From an uncultured Corynebacterium sp. (GTDB lineage Bacteria; Actinomycetota; Actinomycetes; Mycobacteriales; Mycobacteriaceae): a DNA stretch of 37,544 nucleotides. The first letter of the stretch is position 1; each line of letters begins with the position of its first letter. Below the pieces are notes generated by a model. It did no database searches, was not told the DNA's origin, and was given only the letters and a program-made list of their open reading frames with translations. The stretch covers positions 1-37,544 of the forward strand of contig NZ_CAMIBP010000028.1 in NCBI RefSeq assembly GCF_946223165.1, written 5' to 3'. Below, piece after piece: positions 15,712-24,550 of the stretch. Both the position numbers and the translations under genes were made by a program.

Positions 15712-16884
15712 TTACTTGGCTCCTTCGTTCTCAATGATGATGGCGATGCCCTGGCCGCCGCCAATGCACATGGTGACCAGGCCGTAGCGCTTGTTCTCGC
15801 GCTTGAGGGCGTGGAGCATGCGGGTGACAAGGATGGCGCCAGTGGCGCCGACGGGGTGGCCGTAGGAGATGGCGCCGCCGAACTTGTTGGTCTTCTCCGG
15901 GTCGAAGCCGAGCGCGTCGGAGACGGCGAGGGCCTGGGCGGCGAAGGCCTCGTTGGACTCGATGAGGTCCATGTCGTCGATGGTCAGACCCGCCTTGTCC
16001 AGCGCCTTGGGCACGGCTGCGATGGGGCCCACACCCATGCGGGTCGGGTCAACGCCAGCGATGCCCCAGCTCACGATGCGGCCAAAGGACTCTAGTCCGC
16101 GCTTGTCCAGCTCCGCCTTGGAGGTGAGTACGAGGACCGAGGCGCCGTCGTTGATGCCGGAGGCGTTGCCCGCGGTTACGGTGCCGTCCTTCTGGAAGGC
16201 TGGCTTCAGCCCAGCAAGGGCCTCCGCAGTGGTCTCGCGGATGTGCTCGTCGACCTCAAAGGTGCCCTTGCGGGTCTCGATCGGCACGATCTCCTTCTTG
16301 GTCAGGCCCTCTGCTGCTGCCGATGCCGCCCGGCGCTGCGATTCGGCCGCGAAGGCGTCCTGTCGCTCGCGGGTGATGTTGTTGTCCGCGGCGACGTTCT
16401 CTGCGGTCACGCCCATGTGGCCGGTGCCGAACGGGCAGGACAGCGCGCCGGTGAGCCAGTCGTAGAGCTTGCCCTCGCCCATGCGCTTGCCGAAGCGGGC
16501 GCCCTCGACGGAGTAGGGGGCGTTGGACATGGACTCGACGCCGCCGGCGATGGCCACGGTGGCGTCGCCTTCCTGGATCTGCTGGGCTGCGGTGATGATG
16601 GCCTGGACGCCCGAGCCGCACAGCCGGTTGACGTTCATGGCGATGGAGGACTCCGGCATTCCGGAGCCGATGGCGATCTTGCGGGAGATGTACAGGTCCG
16701 AAGGAATGACCGGCATGACGTTGGCGATAACCGAGGAATCGATCTCCGCGGCCGAAATGCCCGAACGCTCAATAGCCGCCTTGGCTACGGTGGTGCCCAT
16801 CTCTTCCAGGCTGAAACCAGCAAGTGAACCGCCGAATTTTCCGATGCCCAGGCGGGCGGCGGAGACGAAGTGGATGTCGGTCAT
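15712..16884 (-). CDS. acetyl-CoA C-acyltransferase (thiolase)
   Basis: This 390-residue thiolase either cleaves 3-ketoacyl-CoA to acetyl-CoA plus a shortened acyl-CoA or interconverts acetoacetyl-CoA and two acetyl-CoA. The nucleophile is C89 in NRLCGSGVQAI. GGVESMSNAP is the usual motif following it, H343 is in GHPVGATGA, and the second catalytic cysteine is C373 in CIGGGQG. Length and motif order are standard. It is the first gene of a two-gene unit with the FadN-like gene, and its leader carries a TetR-type operator. Together with the fused CoA-transferase it completes acetoacetate or butyrate breakdown to acetyl-CoA. Whether it prefers acetoacetyl-CoA or longer substrates cannot be read from the sequence. 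Confidence 0.9.
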   Translation of the reverse strand: MTDIHFVSAARLGIGKFGGSLAGFSLEEMGTTVAKAAIERSGISAAEIDSSVIANVMPVIPSDLYISRKIAIGSGMPESSIAMNVNRLCGSGVQAIITAAQQIQEGDATVAIAGGVESMSNAPYSVEGARFGKRMGEGKLYDWLTGALSCPFGTGHMGVTAENVAADNNITRERQDAFAAESQRRAASAAAEGLTKKEIVPIETRKGTFEVDEHIRETTAEALAGLKPAFQKDGTVTAGNASGINDGASVLVLTSKAELDKRGLESFGRIVSWGIAGVDPTRMGVGPIAAVPKALDKAGLTIDDMDLIESNEAFAAQALAVSDALGFDPEKTNKFGGAISYGHPVGATGAILVTRMLHALKRENKRYGLVTMCIGGGQGIAIIIENEGAK

Positions 16885-16905
16885 CGTGAAACTCCCTCGA
16901 ATTAT

Positions 16906-16921
16906 ACGAATGGCTATTAGT
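16906..16921. promoter_or_regulatory. TetR-type operator, thiolase-fadN operon
   Basis: ACGAATGGCTATTAGT, half-sites ACGAAT/ATTAGT around 4 bp. It lies between the candidate -10 box (16931-16936) and the thiolase start at 16884. Confidence 0.7.
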
Positions 16922-16930
16922 TTGTTGAGT

Positions 16931-16959
16931 AGCCTACGTCACACTCGGGTGTTGTGCAA
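16931..16959 (-). promoter_or_regulatory. candidate promoter of the thiolase-fadN operon
   Basis: On the minus strand TTGCAC (16954-16959) and TAGGCT (16931-16936) are 17 bp apart. The operator begins 9 bp downstream. Confidence 0.5.
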
Positions 16960-16994
16960 TGCTTTCCGTACGAAAATTTTTGGTGGCGCGGTTG

Positions 16995-18395
16995 TTAGGC
17001 GCCGAAGAAGCCAACGAGGAGCATGACGGCGGCCATCGGGATTCCTGCGGCGATGAGGGTGGCGGTCGTATAACCCAAGATGTCGCGAATCTTGAGTCCG
17101 GCGACAGCGAGCATCGGCAGGGCCCAAAAGGGCTGGATGAGGTTTGTCCACTGATCGCCGTACGCGATGGCCATGATGGTCACCGCGGGATCCGCACCCA
17201 ACGATGCTGCGGCGTCGAGGAGGATGGGGCCCTGCACGGCGAGCTGTCCGCCGCCCGAAGGGACAAAGAAGTTGACGATTCCGGCGGAAATAAACCCGAA
17301 AAAGCCGAGGGTGTTGGGGGAGGCGACCGCCACGACGGAATCGGAAAGTAGCTGGGCCAGGTCGGTGCCGGTCATGATGCCCATGATGCCTGCGTAGAGC
17401 GGGAACTGGATGAGGATGTCGCCGACGTTGGAGGCGGCCTCCTTGGTGAGCTCGATGAGCTCATTGACGCTGCGGACGAGCAGGAAAATGAGCGTGAGGA
17501 ACGTCCAGTTGACGATGTCGAGTGTGACGGAGCCGCCGCGAACGAAATGGACGACAAGGTAGGCGATGAGCGCAACTCCGACCAGGAGGGTGGGGATACG
17601 GTTGCCGTCGATGCGATCGGCGATGGTGTCCATTGGAGCCTCGGGCCGCTCGGCCTCAACGAGTTCGGCGACGTGGCGCTCGTCAATGACATGCTGGGGC
17701 TGGATGGTGCGCGGTGCGATGAAGAAGATCATGAGGCCGACGGAGATGACGGTGAGCGCAATGGCTAGAAGGTTCCACCAGGCGAGCAGCGTGTCCGTGA
17801 GGGGGATTGTGTGGCCGAGCTGCTCGGCGATAAAGGAGCCTTCCGTAGCTGCTGTTAGTTGAGCGGAGCCGGAATAGCCCATGTGCCAAATGACCATAGC
17901 TGAGTATCCGGACGCGATAAGCATGGGGAAGCTGACCTTTTCACCGCGCTGATGGAATTGGACGGCGATATTTTTGGCGAGGAGAGCACCCAGGATGAGT
18001 CCCAGGCCCCAGGAAAACAGCATGGCGGCGGCGCCGACGAAGAACACGAAAAGATAGGCCTGGACCGCGGTCTTTGGGATGGTGGAGAGGCGGGCGAGGA
18101 GGGCGCTGACTGCTCGGGTGCCTGCCAGTATCGAACCGAGGAGGAGTACTAGCGCCATCTGAGTCATGAATGAAAGCAGTCCTGAGAGTCCGTCGCCCCA
18201 GCTCTGCGCGATATCTGCGGGTCCAGAATCGGTGAGGAACAGTGCCATAAGGGCTACGACTGCGGTCAATGCAATGGCAAAGGTGAGTGCGGACGGGGTG
18301 AATTCCTCGACCACGCGGTTGATGGGTGCCATGATGCGCGCGAATGGCGCTTCCTTAGGCGGTGCGGTAGGGCGAGAATTGGTGGTGGAATTCAT
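16995..18395 (-). CDS. AtoE-type short-chain fatty acid transporter
   Basis: This 466-residue membrane protein with ten or more hydrophobic segments resembles the AtoE/TIGR00366 family, linked to uptake of acetoacetate, butyrate and other short-chain acids. Recognisable stretches include the N-terminal FTPSALTFAIALT, the conserved QMALVLLLGSILA, FSWGLGLILGALLAK, and the C-terminal GGGQLAVQGPILLDAA followed by AYGDQWTNLIQPFWALPML. The start lies in ACCGGAAAGGACGCAGTC-ATG context, with GGAAAGGA as ribosome site. It is the last member of the cluster and carries its own copy of the shared operator, which ties uptake to the catabolic enzymes. The direction and substrate of transport are inferred from family and context. 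Confidence 0.85.
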   Translation of the reverse strand: MNSTTNSRPTAPPKEAPFARIMAPINRVVEEFTPSALTFAIALTAVVALMALFLTDSGPADIAQSWGDGLSGLLSFMTQMALVLLLGSILAGTRAVSALLARLSTIPKTAVQAYLFVFFVGAAAMLFSWGLGLILGALLAKNIAVQFHQRGEKVSFPMLIASGYSAMVIWHMGYSGSAQLTAATEGSFIAEQLGHTIPLTDTLLAWWNLLAIALTVISVGLMIFFIAPRTIQPQHVIDERHVAELVEAERPEAPMDTIADRIDGNRIPTLLVGVALIAYLVVHFVRGGSVTLDIVNWTFLTLIFLLVRSVNELIELTKEAASNVGDILIQFPLYAGIMGIMTGTDLAQLLSDSVVAVASPNTLGFFGFISAGIVNFFVPSGGGQLAVQGPILLDAAASLGADPAVTIMAIAYGDQWTNLIQPFWALPMLAVAGLKIRDILGYTTATLIAAGIPMAAVMLLVGFFGA

Positions 18396-18433
18396 GACTG
18401 CGTCCTTTCCGGTCTGGGGTGACGGGGTTAAAG

Positions 18434-18449
18434 GCGAACGACCGTTCGT
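18434..18449. promoter_or_regulatory. TetR-type operator, atoE-like gene
   Basis: GCGAACGACCGTTCGT, the most symmetrical of the four sites (half-sites GCGAAC/GTTCGT). It lies 9 bp downstream of the candidate -10 box. Confidence 0.7.
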
Positions 18450-18458
18450 CTCGGGTGT

Positions 18459-18488
18459 AGCTTAGGTCACAGTGCTCGACATTGTTAA
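18459..18488 (-). promoter_or_regulatory. candidate promoter of the atoE-like gene
   Basis: TTAACA (18483-18488, minus strand) and TAAGCT (18459-18464) are 18 bp apart. Confidence 0.4.
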
Positions 18489-18541
18489 GGTTTGGGGATA
18501 AAAATCTCTTTTCCGCTAATTTTTGTTAACTGCTGGGATGG

Positions 18542-18576
18542 AAAAAGCGCGGCCCCCATCACTGGGAGCCGCGCTT
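18542..18576 (-). terminator. intrinsic terminator of the rbs operon
   Basis: A 9-bp GC-rich stem (18545-18553 with 18568-18576), extended by CCC/GGG inside, ends in TTTTT on the minus strand. It lies about 20 bp past the rbsD stop. Confidence 0.85.
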
Positions 18577-18596
18577 GCTGCGCGTGAGCGACAATA

Positions 18597-18971
18597 TTAG
18601 AAGGCCACGCCGCTGCGGAAGATCACGTTGGCGTACGGCGTGGTCTCGCCGGTGCGGATGACGAAGGAGCACTCGGCTAGGCGGGCCTTGAGCTCCTTGT
18701 GGTCGACCTCGGTGAGCTCGACGTCCGGGAGGATGTCGCGCACCTCGGCGGGGGTGGCGGTGGCGATGGTGGCGCCTTCCACCACGACCTCGTTGAGCAC
18801 TGCGGCGACGACGTCGGCGAAGCGGGGGATACCAAAGACGAGGGCGAGGTCGATGACCTCGACGTGCTCGGGGATGGGCAGACCGCAGTCGCCGATGGCG
18901 AAGGTGTCGGTGTGGCCCAGCCGGTTGATGGCGTAGGCCACGTCGGGGTTGAGAAGACCAGACTTGCGCAT
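18597..18971 (-). CDS. rbsD: D-ribose pyranase RbsD
   Basis: This 124-residue cytoplasmic mutarotase interconverts the pyranose and furanose forms of ribose so that ribokinase can use it. The family pattern is clear: MRKSGLLNPDVAYAINRLGHTDTFAIGDCGLPIP at the N-terminus, with the catalytic His20 and the G-D-C-G-L-P-I-P loop, and the terminal RTGETTPYANVIFRSGVAF, which includes the conserved T-G-E-x-x-P-Y-x-N. It starts 2 bp after the rbsK stop codon and is the last gene of the rbs operon, followed by a terminator. Confidence 0.93.
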   Translation of the reverse strand: MRKSGLLNPDVAYAINRLGHTDTFAIGDCGLPIPEHVEVIDLALVFGIPRFADVVAAVLNEVVVEGATIATATPAEVRDILPDVELTEVDHKELKARLAECSFVIRTGETTPYANVIFRSGVAF

Positions 18972-18973
18972 GG

Positions 18974-19894
18974 CTAGACCTCCGGAAGGGTAGCGGTGGA
19001 ATCGGGATAGGACGGCTGGGCACCGTGGCTGAGCGCGGCGAAGGCGCCGACGCGGGCGGCGTGGTGGGCGGCATCGACGAGCGAGTCGCCCTCCAAGAGC
19101 CGGGCCACGAGCGCGCCGGTGAAGGCGTCGCCGGCGCCGGTGGTGTCCACGGCATCGATGGTTGGCGTCGGGATGGTCGTGTAGGCGGTGGTCGTGGCAG
19201 CGACGGCCGCGCCCTGGGCGCCGAGGGTGAGCACCACGGAGGCGAAACCCTGCGCCAGCAGCGCCGCGACGAGCGCCTCAGGATCCTCGGACGTCAGCGG
19301 TGCGCCGAGCTGGGCCAAGACCAAGCCAGCCTCGTGTTCGTTGACCACCAGCGGGTCCGCGGCCAGCAGCGCGTCGCGGTCCACCTCGATGACCGGCGCC
19401 AAGTTGATGACCACGCGGGTGCCGGCGGCGCGGGCGGCATCGACGGCAGCTTTGAATCCGTCGCTCGGGATCTCGCCCTGGAGCAGGACGATGTCGGCGT
19501 CGGCGATGGTCTGGGCGCGGGAGGTGACGAAGTCGGCATCGACGAGCGCGTTGGCGCCGGGGATGACGATGATGGTGTTTTCGCCATCCGCCGACACCGC
19601 GATGACGGCCAAGCCGGTGGTGGTCGCGTCGGCGTGTTCCACGGCGGAAAGATCCACGCCGGAGGTCTCCAGGTGCGCCAAGGCGGGGCCCGCGTAAGGG
19701 TCGTCGCCCGCGGCGCCGATGAAGGCGACGCGCGCGCCCTGGAGTGCTGCGGCCACAGCCTGGTTGGCACCCTTGCCACCGGCGAGGATGTCGCCGCCGG
19801 AGCCCATGAGCGTCTCTCCCGGGGTTGGGTGGCGCTCCACGGAAACCATGAGGTCCGCGTTGATGGAGCCGACTACAGCAAGGTTGGCGCTCAT
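18974..19894 (-). CDS. rbsK: ribokinase RbsK
   Basis: This 306-residue PfkB-family sugar kinase makes ribose 5-phosphate from ribose and ATP. The N-terminal GSINADLMVSVERHPTPGETLMG and GGKGANQAVAAA are the substrate-binding signature of ribokinases. The C-terminal DTTGAGDAFTGAL carries the catalytic aspartate and anion hole. Length is typical. It follows rbsB by 2 bp and precedes rbsD by 2 bp, so it is translated from the same rbs transcript. Confidence 0.93.
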   Translation of the reverse strand: MSANLAVVGSINADLMVSVERHPTPGETLMGSGGDILAGGKGANQAVAAALQGARVAFIGAAGDDPYAGPALAHLETSGVDLSAVEHADATTTGLAVIAVSADGENTIIVIPGANALVDADFVTSRAQTIADADIVLLQGEIPSDGFKAAVDAARAAGTRVVINLAPVIEVDRDALLAADPLVVNEHEAGLVLAQLGAPLTSEDPEALVAALLAQGFASVVLTLGAQGAAVAATTTAYTTIPTPTIDAVDTTGAGDAFTGALVARLLEGDSLVDAAHHAARVGAFAALSHGAQPSYPDSTATLPEV

Positions 19895-19896
19895 GA

Positions 19897-20832
19897 TTAC
19901 TTCTCGAACTCTGCGATGTTGTCGGAGGTGACGGTGACGACCTCAACGGAGACCTCGGCCTCGGCGGCCTGTCCATCCAGCAGGGCCTTGGCCTGCTCGA
20001 CAGCCTTGGCGCCCAGCTCGTCCGGCTGCTGTGCGATGGAGCCGGTCAGCGTGCCCTCCTTGATGGCGGCCAGGCCGTCGGCGGTGCCGTCGAAGCCGAA
20101 GACCTTGACGTCCTTGCCGGCCTTGGCGCCGAGGGCCTCGATGGCGCCGAGGGCCATCTCATCGTTCTCGGCGAAGATGGCCTTGACGTTCGGGTGCGCC
20201 TGCAGCAGGTTGGTGGTGACGTTGAGGCCCTCGGTGCGGTCGAACTTCGCGGTCTGCTCGCCCACGACCTTGATGTTCGGGTAGGTGGCGATGCCCTCCT
20301 TGAAGCCCTGGCCGCGGTCGCGGGAGGCCGAGGAGCCGGCGATGCCCTGGAGCACGAGGATCTCGCCTTCCTCGCCGATGGCCTTGGCCAGGGCGTCGGC
20401 GGCCTGCTTGCCGCCGGCGACGTTATCGGAGGCGACGAAGGAGGAGACCTCGCCGGTGGTGGCGGAGCGGTCGACGGCGATGACCGGAATATCGGCGGAG
20501 TTGAGGGACTGGACGGCGGTGCCCACAGCGTCGGAGTCGACGGGGTTGACGATGACGACGCCGGCGCCGTTGGTCTCGGCGTTCTTGAGCTGGTTGGTCT
20601 GGGTGGAGGCGTCGTCGCCGGCGTCCTGGATGTCGAGCTTGATGCCGAGCTCGTCGGCCTTCTCCTGAGCGCCGTCGCGCAGCTCAACGAAGAACGGGTT
20701 GGTCTGGGTGGACAGGGCCAGGGTCACGGACTTAGCGCCGGCGGCAGAGTCCTCGCCGCGGTTGCAGGCGACGGCGCCGAAGGAGAGTGCGGCGATAGAG
20801 ACGATGGCGATGGACTTGCGGATGATGTTCAT
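19897..20832 (-). CDS. rbsB: ribose-binding lipoprotein RbsB
   Basis: This 311-residue extracellular sugar-binding protein is tethered to the membrane as a lipoprotein. A lipobox FGAVAC puts the lipidated cysteine at residue 23 after a short hydrophobic signal. The mature part has the periplasmic-binding-protein type I fold pattern: TNPFFVELRDGAQEKADELG, DSDAVGTAVQSLNSADIPVIAVDRS, and ENDEMALGAIEALG near the hinge. It delivers ribose to the RbsA-RbsC ABC transporter encoded just upstream. Its stop is 2 bp ahead of rbsK, which is downstream on the minus strand. Confidence 0.92.
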   Translation of the reverse strand: MNIIRKSIAIVSIAALSFGAVACNRGEDSAAGAKSVTLALSTQTNPFFVELRDGAQEKADELGIKLDIQDAGDDASTQTNQLKNAETNGAGVVIVNPVDSDAVGTAVQSLNSADIPVIAVDRSATTGEVSSFVASDNVAGGKQAADALAKAIGEEGEILVLQGIAGSSASRDRGQGFKEGIATYPNIKVVGEQTAKFDRTEGLNVTTNLLQAHPNVKAIFAENDEMALGAIEALGAKAGKDVKVFGFDGTADGLAAIKEGTLTGSIAQQPDELGAKAVEQAKALLDGQAAEAEVSVEVVTVTSDNIAEFEK

Positions 20833-20868
20833 GAGGATTCTCTTTCTGTGAGGGAGGGGAGTGGAGAT

Positions 20869-21861
20869 TTAGTTGGCGGCCTTATTGCGGATGACGTCGA
20901 AGCCGACGGCGAGCGCAATGACGAGGCCGATGACGATCTGTTGCCAGAACGACGAGATATTGAGCAGGTTGAGGCCGTTGCGGATGACCGCGAGCAGCAG
21001 CGCGCCCACGAGGGTGCCCGTGGCCTTGCCCTGGCCGCCGGCGAGCGAGGCACCGCCGATGACCACCGAGGCGATGGCGTCGAGCTCGTAGCCCACGCCG
21101 GCTTGCGGCTGGGCGGACGAGAGACGTCCCGCCATGACCAGGCCCGCGAGCGCTGCGAAGGTACCGGACAGGCCGAACACCGCGATCTGGATCTGCTTGA
21201 CCGGCAGGCCGGACAGGCGGGCGGCCTCGAGGTTGCCGCCGATGGCGTACATCGACCGGCCCAGCACCGTGCGCTCGAGGACGAACCAGCAGACGAGGCC
21301 CGCGATCAGCATCATGACGATGGGGATGGGGATGCCACCCACGGTGGAGCCGAGCCAGTTGACGGCGCCGGCGGTGGGCATCGGCGAGCCCTGCGAGATG
21401 ACGAGCGTGGCGCCGCGGGCGATGGACATCATCGCCAGGGTGGCGATGAAGGACGGGATCTTGCCGTACGCGGTGGCCATGCCGCAGATGATGCCGGCCA
21501 GCAGGCCGATGAGCAGGCCGATGATGAGGGTCAGCCAGCCGGGCAGGCCGGCCTGGCTGAAGAGGGAGGCGGACACCATCGCGCCGAGGGCGGCGACCGA
21601 GCCGACGGACAGGTCGATGCCTGCGGTGATGATGACGAAGGTCATGCCGAAGGCGAGGATGGCGACGGTGGCCGCCTGGATGCCCACGTTGATGATGTTG
21701 TTGACGGTGAGGAAGTGCGGGGTGGCGATGAACAGTGCCACGCACAGGACGATGAGGCCGACGAGGGCGCCGTTGTTCATCATCCAGTTGACGACCTTCT
21801 TGCCGGTGCTCAGCTCTGTGCCGGCGCCGGTGGGCGTGGCCGTGGAGGTTCTGATGCTCAT
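20869..21861 (-). CDS. rbsC: ribose ABC transporter permease RbsC
   Basis: This 330-residue inner-membrane permease has about ten hydrophobic segments. The family stretches MTFVIITAGIDLSVGSVAALGAMV and AIGGNLEAARLSGLPV are clear, and GYELDAIASVVIGGASLAGGQGKATGTLVGALLLAVIRNGLNLL near the C-terminus is the RbsC/XylH core. The start is the ATG at 21861, which overlaps the rbsA stop by 4 bp (ATGA). The same frame stays open further upstream inside rbsA, but that part is a shadow. The overlap indicates translational coupling with rbsA. Confidence 0.92.
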   Translation of the reverse strand: MSIRTSTATPTGAGTELSTGKKVVNWMMNNGALVGLIVLCVALFIATPHFLTVNNIINVGIQAATVAILAFGMTFVIITAGIDLSVGSVAALGAMVSASLFSQAGLPGWLTLIIGLLIGLLAGIICGMATAYGKIPSFIATLAMMSIARGATLVISQGSPMPTAGAVNWLGSTVGGIPIPIVMMLIAGLVCWFVLERTVLGRSMYAIGGNLEAARLSGLPVKQIQIAVFGLSGTFAALAGLVMAGRLSSAQPQAGVGYELDAIASVVIGGASLAGGQGKATGTLVGALLLAVIRNGLNLLNISSFWQQIVIGLVIALAVGFDVIRNKAAN

Positions 21862-23432
21862 GAGGCGTTCTCCTGAAAATCGTTGGGGTCTTCGGTGACG
21901 ACGCTGGTGAGGTTGGAGACCGCGAGGGTCATGACCTCGTCCTGCGTGGCGGTGTTGGGCAGCTGTCCGACGAGCATGCCGCCGGACATGACGAGGATGC
22001 GGTCGGACATGCCGAGCACCTCGGGCAGGTCGGAGGAGACCATGAGGACCGCGCCGCCGGCCGCCGTCAACTCGTTGATGATGTTGTAGATCTCCACCTT
22101 GGCGCCGACGTCGACGCCGCGGGTGGGCTCGTCGAGGAGGAGCACCTTGGACCCGGCGAGGACCCACTTGCCAAAGACGGCCTTTTGCTGGTTGCCGCCG
22201 GAGAGATCCGAGATGGGCTGGTCGATGTTCGCCATGCGGATGCGCAGTTTCTCGGAGACCTCTTGGGCGTGCTTCTTCTGACCGCGGCGGTCGGCGAGGC
22301 CGAACCTGGACGAGGATCTCAGGGTGGGGAAGCCGAGGTTTTCATTGATGGTGGCGTCGAGCACGAGGCCCTGGCCCTTGCGGTCCTCGGGCACGTGTCC
22401 GATGCCGCGGCGGATGCCCTCGGCGATGTTGCCCAGCTTCAGCGGGGTGCCGTCGATGAGGACCTCGCCATGGTCGACCTTGTCCACGCCGGCGATGGCG
22501 CGGACGACCTCGGTGCGCCCGGCGCCCACGAGCCCGGCGAGGCCGACGACCTCGCCCGCGTGGACCTCGAAGGAGACCTCTGTGAACTTGCCTGCCGAGG
22601 TGAGCCCCTTGACCTGGAGCAGCGGCGCGCCGATGTCGGGCTTGGACCGCGGATACTGGTCTTCGATGTCGCGTCCCACCATGAGGCGCACAAGTTCGTC
22701 CTCGTTGGTGTCGGCGGGAACCTCGGCCACAAAGTTGCCGTCGCGCAGGACGGAGATGGTGTCTGCGATCCGCGCGAGCTCATCCAGGTGGTGGGAGATG
22801 AACACCATGCCTACGCCCTTGGCGCGCAGGTCCTCGACGACAGCGAAGAGCTGGTCGATCTCCTTGCCGGTAAGCGCCGCCGTGGGCTCATCGAGAATGA
22901 GCATGCGGGCGTTCATGGACAGCGCCTTGGCAATCTCCACGAGCTGCTGGCGGGCGATGCCGAGCTCACCGACCGGCGTGTCAAGATCGACGTCGAGGCC
23001 GATGAGACGCAGCGCCGCGGCGGCCTCGCGTTTGAGATAGGTGTAGTTGACCAGGCCGAAGCGCGACGGGGTGCGCCCCAGCATGATGTTCTCGGCCACC
23101 GTCATGGTGGGCACGAGGTTGAGCTCCTGGTGGATGGTGGCGATGCCCAGGGCTTCCGCGGACTTCGTGTTGGGCAGGGAGACTTCCTTGCCGTCGACGA
23201 GGATCTTTCCGGCGTCGGGCTGGTAGACGCCCGACATCATCTTGATGAGCGTTGACTTGCCCGCGCCGTTCTCGCCCAGCAGGGCCTGGACTTGGCCGCG
23301 GCGGACGTCCAGGCTCACGTTGTTGATGACGTTGACGGGCCCGAAGGATTTGGAGATGCCTTCAAGCCGCAGGATCGTCTCCGGCTGGGCGCTGGGCGCG
23401 CCTCCGGCGGCGGCATCGGTAGCGCTAGTCAC
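21858..23432 (-). CDS. rbsA: ribose ABC transporter ATPase RbsA (two ATP-binding domains)
   Basis: This 524-residue ATPase has two tandem ABC domains. The first has Walker A GENGAGKST and a Walker B ending LILDEPTAALTG. The second has a degenerate P-loop, GLVGAGRTEV, as usual for sugar-importer ATPases of this group, plus the LSGGNQQK signature and LLLDEPTRGVDVG. The GTG at 23432 is chosen because AAGGAGG lies 7 bp upstream and the protein then begins just before the first domain. The start overlaps the rbsR stop by 8 bp, so repressor and transporter are on one mRNA. Confidence 0.92.
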   Translation of the reverse strand: MTSATDAAAGGAPSAQPETILRLEGISKSFGPVNVINNVSLDVRRGQVQALLGENGAGKSTLIKMMSGVYQPDAGKILVDGKEVSLPNTKSAEALGIATIHQELNLVPTMTVAENIMLGRTPSRFGLVNYTYLKREAAAALRLIGLDVDLDTPVGELGIARQQLVEIAKALSMNARMLILDEPTAALTGKEIDQLFAVVEDLRAKGVGMVFISHHLDELARIADTISVLRDGNFVAEVPADTNEDELVRLMVGRDIEDQYPRSKPDIGAPLLQVKGLTSAGKFTEVSFEVHAGEVVGLAGLVGAGRTEVVRAIAGVDKVDHGEVLIDGTPLKLGNIAEGIRRGIGHVPEDRKGQGLVLDATINENLGFPTLRSSSRFGLADRRGQKKHAQEVSEKLRIRMANIDQPISDLSGGNQQKAVFGKWVLAGSKVLLLDEPTRGVDVGAKVEIYNIINELTAAGGAVLMVSSDLPEVLGMSDRILVMSGGMLVGQLPNTATQDEVMTLAVSNLTSVVTEDPNDFQENAS

Positions 23433-24489
23433 GGTGTACACCTCCTTGGTGCGTGTCGGGGAGCGGGGATGACGTGGTGTGGTTCGGCGCGCAGTCCGAG
23501 GACGCGCGGGCGATAAACCGAGTCGGTATGGTCGTCGGCCCGCGCGGCGGGGAGGAGCCATCCATCCAGTCGAGGAGCAGGCGTAGCGCCTGGTGTCCCA
23601 TCTCCACGACGTCCTGATCGACAACAGAGATGGGGCGCGGCTGGACCCGCATGTACACGAGATCATCAAAGCCGACGAGCGCCAGACTGCTGCCGATGCC
23701 CACCCCGGCGGCGTAGCAATGCTCCAGCACGCCAAGGCTCATCATGGAATCCCCGGCGATGATTGCGGTGGCGCCGGCATCGAGGAGGGCGCGGGCGCCC
23801 TGGCGGCCCTGAGTGACCTCGAAGCCGCCGTAGTAGACGAGCTCGGGTTCCGGCGTGAGCGCCGGGTGGGCCTCGCGGGCCGCGAGGAACGCGGCGAGGC
23901 GGCCGGCGCCGGTGGACAGCTCGCCCGGGCCGGCGAGGAAGCCGATGCGGGTGTGGCCGGCCTGAACCAGCGCGTCGACCGCGGCGGCGATGCCGGGCTG
24001 CGGATCGGAGACAACCGCGGGCAGATCGCTGCCCTCGAGCGCGCGGTCGATGAGCACGACCGGCAGCCCCACGTCCGTAAGCTGGCGCAGCTGCGCCGCG
24101 GCGGTGGTGCTGGGGACGATGATCATGCCGTCGACCTGGTGCTGGTAGAGCGTGTCCACTGCGGACGTGAGCGCGGCGGGGTCCTCGTTGTACGCCGTGA
24201 TGATGGTGGAAAAGCCTTTGAGGCCGGCGTTTTCCTGGATGGCCGCGGCCATGGTGGCGAAGAAGGGGTTGACGAGCGTGGGGATGGCTAGTCCGATGGT
24301 GTACGTCTTGGCGGTGCGCAGGCCGCGGGCCTGGATGTTGGGGGAGTAGTGGAGGCGCTGGGCGGCCTCGCGGACGCGGGCGCGGGTGGCGGCTGAGATG
24401 GTGGGCTTACCAGCCAGGGCGCGCGAGGCGGTGGACACGGAGACACCGGCGGCTGCGGCGACGTCTTTGAGATTCGCAGTCGAGTTCAC
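23425..24489 (-). CDS. rbsR: LacI-family repressor RbsR of the ribose operon
   Basis: This 354-residue regulator has a LacI helix-turn-helix at the N-terminus (NLKDVAAAAGVSVSTASRALAGKPTISAATRARV, about 6-39), the hinge helix (QARGLRTAKT), and a sugar-binding-protein-like effector domain (TYTIGLAIPTLVNPFFATM onwards). The effector domain has the same fold as RbsB, fitting ribose or a derivative as inducer. The GTG at 24489 has AGGAGGA 7 bp upstream; an upstream extension in the same frame lacks a ribosome site. As first gene of the operon it is autoregulated if the two palindromes at 24551-24575 are its operators. Confidence 0.9.
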   Translation of the reverse strand: MNSTANLKDVAAAAGVSVSTASRALAGKPTISAATRARVREAAQRLHYSPNIQARGLRTAKTYTIGLAIPTLVNPFFATMAAAIQENAGLKGFSTIITAYNEDPAALTSAVDTLYQHQVDGMIIVPSTTAAAQLRQLTDVGLPVVLIDRALEGSDLPAVVSDPQPGIAAAVDALVQAGHTRIGFLAGPGELSTGAGRLAAFLAAREAHPALTPEPELVYYGGFEVTQGRQGARALLDAGATAIIAGDSMMSLGVLEHCYAAGVGIGSSLALVGFDDLVYMRVQPRPISVVDQDVVEMGHQALRLLLDWMDGSSPPRGPTTIPTRFIARASSDCAPNHTTSSPLPDTHQGGVHRD

Positions 24490-24550
24490 GGCACTGTCCT
24501 CCTGTGTGGCGCCCGAGCTCCGCGGTGAGGCGGATTCTCCCGGGGAGAGT

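Noticed and set aside
20194..21876. A 560-codon plus-strand frame across rbsB and rbsC
   Set aside because: It is antisense to two clear genes, of low-complexity Gly/Asp/Val-rich composition, and crosses the rbsB-rbsC junction.
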